Below are positions 11,775 through 22,283 of a DNA stretch of 64,000 bases, piece by piece. The position numbers and the translations under genes are program-made. How positions within the stretch are numbered: position 1 is the stretch's first letter; every line of letters starts with the position of its first letter. The notes beneath the pieces were generated by a model. That model was not told the origin of the DNA. It was given only the letters and a program-made list of their open reading frames with translations, and did not search any database. Source of the DNA: Doryteuthis pealeii (Eukaryota > Mollusca > Cephalopoda > Myopsida > Loliginidae); assembly GCA_023376005.1 (NCBI GenBank), contig CM042143.1:84278530-84342529 (forward strand), written 5' to 3'.

Positions 11775-12077
11775 TGTGGATGACTGATATATATGCTCCC
11801 AATTCTCATGGAAGAGCACTGTAAGAGAGACATTAATTGAAATTTCACCGTTTAGTGTAAGCCGTTACTTGCCTGTCGTTGTTTACAGACTTGAGTTCTC
11901 TGGTGATTGCAAAAACATATCCATAAGTATGTATCAATTAATTGTTTACCCCAGACTGACATCCGCAAGGGTAAGGAACTTTGCAGACGAAAATTTCTGT
12001 CGGGCTTCGATCCGGCTAGAGGTAGCTATTAAAAAGTCGAGCTGTACTGATGAGACGTAAACGTCAAAACACGTGTC
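11775..12077 (+). mobile_element. 303-bp hammerhead-bearing SINE or retrozyme-like unit
   Basis: The unit runs from one predicted hammerhead cut point to the next: TCTGTGGATGACT occurs at 11773-11785 and again at 12076-12088. Near 12000, a strong stem-loop with GGGCTTCGAT resembles a tRNA T-arm or Pol III B box; the mirror copy shows it best, as GCTCGGG/CCCGAGC around the loop. No open frame. Both flanks are (AT)n. Short metazoan elements delimited by hammerheads (retrozymes, the schistosome Sm-alpha SINE) have this plan. Alternatively the 13-base direct repeat is an ordinary target-site duplication around a SINE. Confidence 0.5.
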
Positions 12078-12088
12078 TGTGGATGACT
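12035..12088 (+). ncRNA. Type I hammerhead ribozyme fold, probably inactive
   Basis: The core box CTGATGA is at 12047-12053. Stem II is GACG/CGTC with a TAAA loop (12054-12065). The next box reads AAAA where the family has GAAA (12066-12069). Stem III is the minimal self-complementary ACAC/GTGT (12069-12076), and C12077 is the expected cut-site base. Stem I forms from AGTC (12035) with GACT (12085), and the GTA just before the core with the TGT after the cut. A very short stem III is typical of hammerheads in retroelements, which may work as dimers. The G-to-A change in the catalytic GAAA box should abolish cleavage. The mirror copy has the same base. Confidence 0.55.
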
Positions 12089-12089
12089 A

Positions 12090-12126
<37 letters not shown>
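12089..12126. repeat. (AT)n microsatellite
   Basis: TA units directly after the hammerhead. Confidence 0.9.
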
Positions 12127-12127
<1 letters not shown>

Positions 12128-12567
12128 AAATAGGACAGGCGAAGACAAATTGTGTTAAAATAATTTTGGTGAGTGAAGAATATAAAATAGGCAAATTTTT
12201 AAAATATTTTTTCTAAACAGAATAAATAAATTGATAACTTTCAAGACTTTGTAGTATTCAAACTAACAACAAAGTTAGATGAATAAATTGACTTTTGGTG
12301 TAATCTGTTCATAGTCATAACTCATCTATTTTGTCTTTGATCCAAGTGAAAAAGTTCAAAATAGATTTTAAAACAACAAGAAACATTACCCGATTGAGAA
12401 ATCTCACAGTTCATCTTAGAAGCAATAAATCAAACATGTTTTTCCAGAAGAGCTGAGATAGTGTTTATGAAAAAAGTTAAACTAAATTGAACGTTTAATA
12501 CAGTTTTTGTTAGAACTTTATTATACTTGTCGGTATTTATGAAATGAGGCTTCATATGAATAATTTT
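12127..12567. other. No gene seen
   Basis: AT-rich. The minus-strand frame at 12430-12678 matches nothing I recognise. Confidence 0.4.
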
Positions 12568-12866
12568 GACATTTTGGACTGTTGTCCTCATCTTATTGTG
12601 TATAAACACAATGTTCAGACCACTGTAATCTCGGGTTTCCATTTTATTTTTTTCTATATTTAATCCCATTTCTGTCAATAGGTCTGGTGGGCATTTATGC
12701 TACTTGGAACCCTTGAAATAGTGGTAATGATTTCAGCTCCGAAATCATGTTTGAATTTCATGGGTAATGTCTGAAGAACTCTAAACAGAGCCCGAGGTTA
12801 CAGTGGCCTGAATGTTGTATTTATACACAGTAAAGATGAGGACAACAGTCCAAAATATCAAAAATT
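12568..12866. repeat. Inverted repeat with about 70-bp arms
   Basis: TTGGACTGTTGTCCTCATCT (about 12572) pairs with AAGATGAGGACAACAGTCCA (about 12845). Complementarity extends through the TGTATAAACACAATGTTCAG region. The right arm contains CTGAAGAACTC ... GGCCTGAATGTTG followed by AAAGATGAGG, the layout also seen at 31021-31090. Confidence 0.6.
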
Positions 12867-13584
12867 AAACTTTATTAGCTGTGCTTTATTGTAATTCCTT
12901 TTTGTATTATTTCCTGGTGGCTATGTTCTTCTTCCCATTTTGGTTGAGTCTATTCTCAGCCTTCTTCTGAGCTATTTAATATGGAATCAGTGGTGTTAAT
13001 GGTACATTATCAAGTCTGTATGAATGCAATTTTTTTCTCTTATGGATTAGTCATGTCACTTCTGGGTCTTTTTATTAGTCATATCTTTTTTTTTTTTATA
13101 AGGGGTTTCCAGATGTGGCTTAATTCGATACTAGAATTTGCTGATAAGATAACCAAATCCATAATGGATGTGGCTTCCTTTAGGCATCTTATTTATCAGT
13201 GTGTTTCCCTGGCATAAGGGTCAGTATCTGCCTCTTTTTCTCTTAAGAGTAATTGGCTGCACTTGATTTGAAAGTATTCCCTTGTGCTACGCTTTTCTAT
13301 ATTCCTTGATCCTTATTTTTGTGGGTGGGTGGTTGTCCTTTATAAAGGGCATCCCTATAAGAAATAACTACCCAGTTAAAATGAGTGCAGCAACAGCCAA
13401 TAACTAAGGCAGAAAAAAAACTGTATTACATAATAAAATCAACTACAGTTGCCCTTATATATATCAAAGACATCTGTTTAAAATGTTTTATGTTAATGCA
13501 TGCATAGGGAAAGGCATGGTCTGCTATAAACAGATTATCAGTCATATGCAAATCAGATCTCACTGACAAGTTAAAGTGACAATT
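12867..13584. other. Unassigned repeat-like sequence
   Basis: The minus strand has a broken frame with HIWKPLIKK-like text near 13095-13125, and a poly-T run follows. It could be the remnant of a retroelement tail, but I cannot name it. Confidence 0.25.
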
Positions 13585-13965
13585 TTCAAGCCATGGTTAT
13601 TCAGTACTATTGTATGGCTGTACCACTTGGACCCTAACGAAGCACCTGGAGATAAATTTGATGGGAGCTTCACAAGAATGATGCGAGCAATCTTAAACAA
13701 ATTGTGGAAATAACACCCCACAAGGAAGTAGCTGTATGGCCACTTGCCTCCTATCATACAAACTGTCTGTGTAAGGTGAACAAGACAAGCTGGACACTGC
13801 TGAAGAAGCAAGGATGAACTCATAAGCGATGTCTCCTGTGGAAACCAGCACAAAGGCACGTCAGTGCAGGCTGTTCAGTAAAGACCTATATTGACCAGCT
13901 CTGTGCGATCCTGGGTGCTGAGCAGAGGACATCCTGGGGGCAATGTTGAAAAAGATTAAGAAAAT
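13585..13965 (+). pseudogene. LINE reverse-transcriptase C-terminal remnant
   Basis: The plus strand reads, through several frameshifts, FKPWLFSTIVWLYHLD (family LLYGCTTWTL), GSFTRMMRAILNK, HPTRK then LYGHLPPI, TRQAGHC then RSKDELISDV, and a worn GRPVKTYIDQLC block. This string of motifs is the C-terminal part of endonuclease/reverse-transcriptase ORF2 of a non-LTR retrotransposon class common in molluscs. Only the last part of the ORF is present, with stops, so the copy is 5'-truncated and dead. The minus-strand 99-residue frame over it is a shadow. Confidence 0.75.
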
Positions 13966-14676
13966 ATGCTTACATAAAATATTAGGATGGTATTCAAGTG
14001 TCTCATTACATGACTATCTCACCAAAACAAAACCACCAATAGAATTATGCAACAAAAATTGCATTTACAAATTCCTTGTAGGCGCAGTAAAAACTACAAA
14101 TTGAAAACCAGCCACTTCCTAAAAATAAGGATTGAAGTAAGTAAAGTTGGCAGAGTGTCCTATTGTTAGTGGCAAATATAGTGTGTGTAACAACTCAGTT
14201 TTACACTTCTTTTTCTTCTTCTTCTTATAATAAATAATAATAATAATAATATATATATAATAATAAGACATGCCAATTAACATGAACACATAGAAGGTCT
14301 GAACAGACAACCAAGTGGTCTGGTCCCTCACTGTCAAACAAGACATGAAAAGGAGTGAAACAGAGAAGAAAGTAGTCTCCACAGCAAAGAGAGCCAGAAG
14401 GAAGAGAGACAACAGCCTCCCCAGCAGCATCACTGTTTGTGTCAGTCAGTGCACAGAGACTGCAATTCAAAAATTGGCCTGTTCTTTTTTTCTTTGACAC
14501 TACGCAGTCTCTAATAGATGGAATGATGCCAATAGTGTATGAAGCAGTATAAGTAAAATCAAGCATCATTTATTGTTAGATAGTCACAAAGAATAGTCTT
14601 ATATTCAATGAATTTCAGTTTGTTTGTTAAGTGTTCAATGGTTACAGTACTCATTTTGACCTCTTTCTCTATTCAA
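13966..14676. other. LINE 3' flank and (TAA)n tract
   Basis: Probably includes the 3' untranslated part of the LINE. A TTC/TAA low-complexity tract lies at 14208-14276. The rest is unassigned. Confidence 0.35.
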
Positions 14677-14835
14677 TAACTGATCCTTGGTGAACTTATT
14701 TTTCATAAGATTATCACCAAACATTTACAACAGAAATTTCCTGAACAAACTAATTCTTACTAAAAGATATAAACCAAATAGACTATTTCTATCCACTAAA
14801 ATACGGTCAAGTTGCAACCAAAGGATGCAGTATTT
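14677..14835. other. Palindrome 1 turn
   Basis: Degraded complementarity continues into this 159-base centre (CTGATCCTTGG against CCAAAGGATGCAG), so the true turning point is near 14756 and the unpaired loop is short. The sequence quality looks poor here. Confidence 0.6.
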
Positions 14836-15262
14836 TTGAATAGAGAAAGAGGTCAAAATGAGTATGTAAAATTGAACACTTAACAAACACTGAAATTCCA
14901 TTGAAAATTATAAGACTATTCTTGTGATCATTAACAATAAATGATGCTTGATTTTACTTATACTGCTTCATACACCTGATTGGCATATTCCATCTATTAG
15001 AGACTGCGTAGTGTCCAAAGAAAAAAAGAACAGCCATTTTTGAATTGCAGTTCTCTGGGTGCACTGATGCACACAAAGCAGCTGATTGCTTGCTGGGGAG
15101 GCTGTTTCTTCTTTTCCTCTGGTTCTTTGCTGTGGAGACTACTTTTCTTCTCTGTTTTCACTCCTTTTCATGTCTTGTTTGACAGTGAGGGACCAGACCA
15201 CTTTGGTTGTCTGTTCAGACCTTCTATGTGTTGCATGTTAATGTGGCATGTCCTTATTTGTA

Positions 15263-15298
<36 letters not shown>

Positions 15299-15599
15299 AG
15301 AGAAGAAGAAAAAGAAAGTGTTAAACTGAGTTGGTACAACAGCTGATATTTGCCGACTCAACAAATAAGGACACTCTGGCCAACTTACTTACTTCATCCT
15401 ATTTTTAGAAGTGGCTGGTTTTCAATTTGTAAGTTTTTACTGCGGCCTACAAGGGATTTGTAAACTGCAATTTTTTGGTTGCATAATGGTTCTATTGGTG
15501 GTTTTGTTTTTGGTGAGATCGTCATGTAATGAGAACTTGAATACATCTTTTGCTAATATTTATGTAAGGCATATTTTCTTAATCTTTTTCAACATTGCC

Positions 15600-15990
15600 C
15601 AGGGATGTCGCTCTGCTCAGCACCCAGTGATGTCCGCACAGAGCTGGTCTAAATATAGGTCTTTACTGACAGCCTGCACTGCGTGCCTTTGTGGCTGTTT
15701 CGCAGCAGAGGACTCGCTTAGTGAGTTTCATCCTTGCTTCTTCAGCAGTGTCCAGCTTGTCTTGTTCACACTTACACAGACGTTTGATGATAGGAGGCCC
15801 AAGTGGCCATACCAGCTACTTCCTGTGGGGTGTTATTTCCACAATTTGTTTAAGATTTGCTCGCATGCATTCTTGTTGAAGCTCCCTATCAAATTTATTC
15901 TCCAGGTGCCTTTCGTAGGGTCCAGTGGGTAGCAGCCAACAATAGTAGCGTGATATCACCATGGCTTGGAAGAATTGTCACTTTAACTTG
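15600..15990 (-). pseudogene. Mirror copy of the LINE RT remnant
   Basis: Reverse complement of 13585-13965, with different indels. Combining the two copies restores more of the family motifs than either gives alone, so both are error-bearing readings of one sequence. Not an independent insertion. Confidence 0.7.
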
Positions 15991-16714
15991 TCAGTGAGAT
16001 CTGATTTGCATATGACTGATAATTCTGTTTATAGCAGACATGCCTTCCCTATGCATGCATTAACATAAAACATTTTAAACCAGATGTTTTGATATTATAA
16101 GGGCAACTGTCAGTTGATTTTATTATGTAATACAGTTTTTTTTCTGCTTAGTTATTGGCTGTTGCTGGCATCTCATTTTAACTGGGTAAGTTATTTTTCT
16201 TATAGGGATGCCCTTTATAAAAGGACGAACGCACCCACCGCCCACAAAAATAAGGATCAAGGAATATAGAAAAGCTGTTCAGCACAAGGGAATACTTCAA
16301 ACATCAAGTGCAGCCAATTACTCTTACGAGAAAAGAGGCAGATACTGACCGGCTTATGCAGGGAAACACATGATAAATAAGATGCCTAAGGAAGCCACAT
16401 CCTATTATGGATTTTGGGTTGATTCTTATGCAGCAATCTAGTATCGAATTAAGCTACATCTGGAAACGCCGCTTATAAAAAAAAAAAAAGATATGACTAA
16501 TAAAAGACCCAGAGTGAGCATGGACTAATCCATAAGAGAAAAAATTGCATTCATCACAGAACTTGATAATGTACGCATTAACACCCTGATTCCTTCATTA
16601 AATAGCTCAGAAGAAGGCTGGAGAATAGACCTCACCAAGAATGGAATGAAGAACATAGCCACCAGGAAATAATACAAAAAGGAATTACAATAAAGCACAG
16701 TAAATAAAGTTTAT

Positions 16715-17025
16715 TTTGATATTTTTGGACTGTTGTCCTCATCTTTACTGTGTATAAATACAACATTCAGGCCACTGTACTCGGGCTTGTTTAGAGTTTT
16801 CAGACATTACCCATGAATCTCAAACATTGAATTTCGGAGTCTGAATCATTACCACTGATTTCAGGGGTTTTCCAAAGTAGCATAAATGCCACCAGACCTA
16901 TTGACAGAAAATGGGATTAACTTAGAAAAAGATAAAATGGAAAACCCGGAGACTTAGCAGTGCGTCTGAACATTGTTGTTTATTACCATAAAGATGAGGA
17001 ACAACAGTCCAAAATTGTCAAAATT
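16715..17025. repeat. Mirror of the 12568 inverted repeat
   Basis: TTTTGGACTGTTGTCCTCAT near 16722 and AAAGATGAGGAACAACAGTCC near 16990, matching the left-arm pair. Confidence 0.6.
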
Positions 17026-17470
17026 ATTCATATGAAAGCGCTGCATTTTCCATAAATAGACAAGTATAATAAAGGTTCTACAAACTGTATTAAACGTTCA
17101 ATTTAGTTTAACTTTTTTCATAACCACTATCTCAGCTTCTTCTGGAAAAAAATGTTTGATTTATTGCTTCTAAGATGAACTGGTGAGATTTCTCAATCGG
17201 GTATGTTTGCTTGTTGTTTTTAAAATCCTATTTTGAACTTTTCACTTGGATCAAAGGACAAAATAGATGAGTTATGATATGAACAGATTACGCAAAAGTC
17301 AATTTTATTCATCTAAGTTTGTTGTTAGTTGGATACTACAAAGTCTCTGAAGTTATCAATTTATTTTATTCTGTTTAGAAAATAATTATTTTAAAATTTG
17401 GCCTATTTTATATTCTTTCACTCACCAAAATTATTTTTACACAATTTGTCTTTCGCCTGTCCTATCTTCA

Positions 17471-17505
<35 letters not shown>

Positions 17506-17521
17506 TATATATATAATATAA

Positions 17522-17574
17522 AGTCATCCACAGACACGTGTTTTGACGTTTACGTCTCATCAGTACGTTCGACT
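17522..17574 (-). ncRNA. Mirror copy of the hammerhead fold
   Basis: Same core as 12035-12088 on the minus strand: CTGATGA, GACG/CGTC stem, AAAA, ACAC/GTGT. The stem I 5' strand here reads AGTCGAACGTA, which pairs with TGTGGATGACT better than the left-arm reading does. The AAAA variant is shared. Confidence 0.5.
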
Positions 17575-17835
17575 TTTAATAGCTACTCTCAGCTCGGGAA
17601 TCGAAGCCCGAGCAGGAATTTTCGTCTGCCAGTTCTTACCTTGCGGATGTTCAGTGCTGGGGTAACAATTTAATTGATACATACTTTATGGGATATGTTT
17701 TGCAATCAGCAGAGAATCAAGTCTGTAAACAACGCAGGCAAGTAACGGTTACATAAAGGTGAAAATTTCAATAATGTCTTCTCTTTCACAGTGCGCTCTT
17801 CATGAGAATTGGGAGCATATATTCAGTCATCCACA
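17533..17835 (-). mobile_element. Mirror copy of the hammerhead-bearing unit
   Basis: Reverse complement of 11775-12077. This reading shows the T-arm-like hairpin clearly: GCTCGGG and CCCGAGC around the loop CTTCGATT. Confidence 0.5.
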
Positions 17836-17844
17836 AGATTTGTG

Positions 17845-17958
17845 TGTGTTATATATATATATATATATATATATAGTGGTGTGTGTTTGTGTATGTTATG
17901 TCTGGATATAACTACAAAATTAAAACAATTATCACAAAGTTATATATATATATATATA

Positions 17959-17999
<41 letters not shown>

Positions 18000-18244
18000 T
18001 ATATATATATATATATATATGATATATATTCACATAAATTTCAACGGTTCTGCTTTTTTGTGCAACAATGAAAGATTTTATTTATATCGAAGAATATTTA
18101 GAAATTAAAATATACTTAGGAAAAAGCAATTGAAATTCTACTTGGAAATGTCAGCATTTGTGAACTCAAGTAAACAAATCAATCCAGGGTTTTTTTTTTT
18201 TGTACCCGCCACTTACCCATGTGATGCTGGCTAGCCGCTTCTAG
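17845..18244 (+). mobile_element. Mirror HelN-1 copy
   Basis: Ends ACTTACCCATGTGATGCTGG followed by CTAGCCGCTTCTAG and T. Mirror of 11383-11768, with broken AT/GT runs inside. Confidence 0.5.
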
Positions 18245-18934
18245 TTACTAAGCATAAATTTCTTTCTCATTCCCATTTTCATATTTAGAATTTATTTATT
18301 AACTTCTCTTTTTGGCATATCTTCATATGACTATCATGTTTTTCTGTTCAGTCTTTAATATTTGATCTCATTATTATCCAGTTATATAAATATATATATA
18401 AAGTGTTGATTTTAATGAAAAGTCTATTTAGAGATTAGAGACTTCTAAGAAAAAAGAAAGCATATAAAAACTTGTTATGATGTTAACCGGCAGTTATTGC
18501 ATCAAGTATGAGTGGTCCGTCACCTTTATATTTCTATTGATTCTTTAGTCATATTTTTTAATAATAAAATATATATCCATATGTTTTCCCCGCCAACCAT
18601 TTCCATTTCGTCATTTGGCTAAAAAAAAGTTTGATTAATGACATATATTTATAAAATCTGCTAATCTGTTGATTCATTGAAATTTCTTCTCTTTTTTTAT
18701 TTTGTTTGTGAAATTAGAGTGCTTTTATCTTTTAAGATAACAAATAGACTTTAAATTAATATTTATACTGTGGATTGCTACATTCTGGACAAACTTTTTT
18801 TTAAAGAATACATCAGATTGAAACAGTTTGTCATGATTGTAAAGTCATGGTTGTTTTAAGAAGTGTCTTTGGCTTCTTTTTTTTTTTGGCACTTAGTTTA
18901 TTGAATAAAATAATTTTTAAAACAGCAATCTATT

Positions 18935-19100
18935 TCTACTCATAAATTGGGACCTAACATGTACTACCAATCGGGCCAGAGTGTTTTTTGGAGTAATGGC
19001 AATATGTGAGGACTCCACTCCGCAGATTCCATAACTTGAGCGCTCATCATTAGATGCAGTTTAGGTTTATACGCCAGGCACTACTGGGGCGGTGATCTTT
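18935..19100 (-). repeat. Mirror SINE-A fragment
   Basis: Reverse complement of 10556-10730. Confidence 0.6.
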
Positions 19101-19414
19101 TAGGGAATATATTTTCTTGCATTTCTGAGCAGGATTACAGGTCTCTAGCAAACAGTTTTTATAAATGGCTACATTCTGAAAGAGGAAAATAAAAGAAATT
19201 ATTGAATAATACTGTTTTCATCATTTTTTTTTACAAATCTTTTCCAAGTTCAGTGTTTAATGCAAAACAGTTGATTCTCCTATTGCCTAGCATTTAAGAT
19301 TATTATGATTATTAAATTAATTTATTATTAAAATCCATGAAATTGAAAATATTAACCTAAATTCTTATCTCTCTTAATGGATTAATCTTCATTGGCTTTT
19401 AAGAATTCTAGTCT

Positions 19415-19535
19415 TATTTTACACTGTGTATGTATCTATATATTGATACTCGTGTTCCTTTAATTGTATGACAGTTATCATCGTTGCAACAACCCTCTGG
19501 TTAAAAATGGAGTCATCCGAAATCATTCCAAGAGG
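19415..19535 (-). repeat. Mirror Rep-E, cut by the gap
   Basis: Reverse complement of 10136-10240; truncated at the N run. Confidence 0.65.
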
Positions 19536-19635
19536 NNNNNNNNNNNNNNNNNNNNNNNNNNNNNNNNNNNNNNNNNNNNNNNNNNNNNNNNNNNNNNNNN
19601 NNNNNNNNNNNNNNNNNNNNNNNNNNNNNNNNNNN
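19536..19635. other. Assembly gap, exactly 100 N
   Basis: A run of exactly 100 N is a conventional placeholder for a gap of unknown size, so the sequences on either side need not be adjacent in the genome. Confidence 0.98.
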
Positions 19636-19820
19636 GCTGATTTGAGCGCTGTTTGCATTTCACTCATACTTAGCTTGCTCTTTAGAAGGCATGATCTGTC
19701 TTTCTGTCCTCAAAAGCTATGGGCTAACCTATTAGGACAGAATGGGTTCCTTGCGCGTGAGTCAACCAGTCTAAGAGAAGGAAAACTTGAATTCAAACAG
19801 CTGTACTCCACTTAAATGTG
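19636..19820 (+). repeat. SINE-B copy
   Basis: TGTTTGCATTTCACTCATAC, then the CAACCAGTCTAAGAGAAGGA and GAATTCAAACAGCTG blocks. It begins at the gap edge and is unusually divergent, as expected in low-accuracy sequence. Confidence 0.5.
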
Positions 19821-20283
19821 CTCATAGTGTAGATGGTTATAGAATAAATTTACTGATTTTGCCTGGTGTGTAGGACTGACCTAGGAGTCGAACCCGCCAT
19901 CCTTTCAGAATGTGAAAAGGTGACATTTGGCACAGGCACCGCGAATCGGAGATGCCACTGTCCCGTATGTGAATGCCAGATGCCCAGATGATAGCAATGT
20001 GGCATCCGCAACTGCCGGATTGAGTTGGACAGTCCCATATGTGAGCACAAGATGCCCAGAATGATAGAAGCAGGACCTGTGTTAAAAATAGAAGGAAACA
20101 CCAGAAGTGGTCAGTGCAGAAATGAGTGTTGCTCCGGTAGCTGCTAGAGGATTCGACGACGACGGAAAGAAAAGAAGAAGGAAGAAGAAGGAAGTCGCGT
20201 GTTTTGCAAAGAGAAAGTTTTAACCTGCGAGAAGGCGTTCCACAAAATCGCTTCTTTTTGCCCCCCCCCTTGGACAAAAAACT
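19821..20283. other. Unassigned GC-richer island
   Basis: Clearly less AT-rich than its surroundings, with a near-repeat (TGCCAGATGCCCAGATGATAG and, about 80 bases on, AAGATGCCCAGAATGATAG). A purine-rich GACGACGACGG... tract lies near 20155-20195, and a C-run near 20262. The minus-strand 146-residue frame is not recognised and reads like a shadow. It may be part of an unknown repeat. Confidence 0.3.
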
Positions 20284-21060
20284 TGTTGACTCAAATCTTT
20301 ATTTGACCCCTCTATTTTATTTCCCTATACTCATCCACCCAGCCCAGAAGTCACATTTGTTCCTAATACTGCCCAAACAATAGCCTTTGTTTAAAATGTA
20401 ATATTAACATATTTTAGCAAGTCATGTGATTTAAAGGAAATAAATAGGTAACTTTAAATGAAAAGGAACATTTTTAGCCATTTTTTGATAAATCCTTAAG
20501 CAATGGGGGCTCACAGTTAAACTAAAAAAGTAAAACCTCTATTTCTAGAGATATCTATAACTTTACCTGTATATTTTTTCCCTCCTCACCCTCTTTAACT
20601 CTTAATGTCCTATACCACCTCATTCCAACCCGGACCAGAAGTTCACATTCATTTTCTAATCTACCCCAAATGATAGTCCTTTGTTTAAATGTTAATATTA
20701 AACATATTTAGAAATCTTTGCATTTTAAGGGAAATAACAGGTAACTTTAACTCTTAATGTCCTATACCGCCTTCATTCCACCTAGCCAGAAGTCATCATT
20801 TCCTAATCTTATCCCAAATGATAGCCTTTGTTAAATGTAATATTTAAAACATACTTAGAAGTCTTATATTAAAGGAAATAACATGTAACTTTAAATGAAA
20901 GGGACATTTTTAGCCATTCTATTGATAAATCCTTATAAAGGAATACGGTTCTGGGCTTGTTTAAATGTAATATTAAACATATTTTAGAAGTCTTTGATTT
21001 AAGGAAAAATAACAGCGTAACTTTTAATTGAAAAGGACATTTTTAGCCATTTATTACCAT
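20284..21060 (+). repeat. Tandem array of an about 175-bp unit
   Basis: Four partial units share AACTCTTAATGTCCTATACC, AGAAGTCA, CCAAATGATAG(C)CTTTG, AAACATATTTAGAAGTCTTT and GGACATTTTTAGCCATT. Units start near 20284 (diverged), 20595, 20752 and 20957 (5'-truncated). A single dispersed unit lies at 32012-32225. Unit lengths vary by small indels. Confidence 0.7.
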
Positions 21061-21908
21061 AGATGATTCTAAGGTGGTTCTTATAATAACGCGAATGTTT
21101 ACGTGTCTGGTTATACATTTATTTCTACGCCATACGTATATAATAGGGAGTTTCATCAGTCCACCAATTTCATTGAAATATATATATATTGCCTTTGTGA
21201 GCAAAAAATATCTAAAGGTCTTAAATTTACGACAAAACAAAAAAGAAATAAGTCCTTGGCGCTTTAAAACGCGAGCCACCTTCGCGTAATGATTATCGTC
21301 ATATGAAATAGATACCGCCAAACTGAGTTCAAATCCTGCGACAAAAGTTATTTTCACTTCAAATAACTTTTTTCAAGTATTTTATATTCAAATTCGCTTC
21401 AGATAACCTGATTTTGCAAATTAAAATGTATAAACGCATATAAAAAATATTATTCTAATTACATTTTATATCCTTTTTAACTGTTAAACAATATTGTTTG
21501 GGAGTGTAGTGCTTTTAGGAGTCTAATGTAGTGCTAAAATCTACTATTTATATTTGAGGCTGTTTATGATATTGGAAAATGCTGTACATACACCCCAAAT
21601 ATGGATAGACATATATGTGTGTATAACCAGATAATTCGTTTGAAGTTACGTTATGTATGGAACAAGAATTTCTGTGGGCTGTATTTTTGTCCTTTAGATT
21701 TCATATGTCGATAACCGTTTTATTATTGTGCAACTCCCGCACGCAGGTTTATCTTCCAGGAAATTGCAAATAAACTAAAACTGCACGAAGATTTATAAAG
21801 TGTCATGCATATCTATGGCGTTGGTATCGAAATAAAGTAAACTCTAAGATTTTAAAAATTTGATTTCAAAACAGCTAACCTTTATCCACAAAGCTATTTT
21901 GTGAACCA
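21061..21908. other. Unassigned stretch, no gene seen
   Basis: Some CG dinucleotides around 21088-21310 and little low-complexity sequence. The minus-strand frame at 21043-21357 is not recognised. Confidence 0.35.
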
Positions 21909-22283
21909 ATGTCAAAAATATTTATTCATCATGGAGGCGTTACGACAGAACAGATTTCTTTAACCCTCGCCATCTATCCCTATCAGCAATCGCACTTGTT
22001 ATGTTCCCTTAACGGCTCCAAGTGTCCGCCCATATATGATGAATGCGCGGCTACTTACCTCCCATCTCACAACCCATCCACACAAGAAGAAACAAGTCAT
22101 CTTGGCCACTGTTTAAGAAAGTTTCATTTTGGACGAGAAGGTTGTTTACACCCCATAGGATACGTTTCAGATGTCGTCTCATTTGTCAAATGTGGGGTAT
22201 ACGCATTACTAATGAATCCCAAGAATCCACTAAAGTTTATTTTCACTAATTCTTCGACTAGACAGTGTGAGGTTTTAATTTAG
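21909..22283 (+). other. Open frame of 124 codons, status unknown
   Basis: An uninterrupted ATG-to-stop frame of mixed composition, longer and less repetitive than most frames in the window. The predicted product has several cysteines and histidines but no motif I recognise, no signal peptide and no clear membrane segment. There is no visible promoter, splice pattern or similarity to support it, and it lies in a region of doubtful sequence accuracy. It may be chance or part of an old repeat. Confidence 0.15.

Larger units (their letters stand above)
10136..14676 (+). repeat. Palindrome 1, left arm
   Basis: Every landmark in this arm recurs reversed in 14836-19535: the SINE-A fragment, HelN-1, the hammerhead element, the 12568 inverted repeat and the LINE remnant. 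Position sums drift from 29671 at the outer edge to 29512 at the inner edge, so the right arm is about 160 bases longer. Both arms contain small indels relative to each other. Confidence 0.9.
14836..19535 (-). repeat. Palindrome 1, right arm, ending at a scaffold gap
   Basis: Reverse complement of 10136-14676, with many small indels. It stops at the N gap while the matching left sequence continues beyond 10136, so the arm length is set by a contig end. The long plus-strand frame at 15411-15932 is an antisense shadow of the LINE remnant. Intervals between the mirrored features listed below hold nothing else I recognise. Confidence 0.9.

Noticed and set aside
11567..11824. Tyr/Ile-repeat frames over (AT)n, also at 17809, 25698, 30223, 39671, 56335, 57170 and 59315
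   Set aside because: Translations of microsatellites with no biological meaning.
15411..15932. 173-codon frame, the longest in the window
   Set aside because: It lies antisense to the mirrored LINE reverse-transcriptase remnant, and its left-arm counterpart is interrupted; a shadow.
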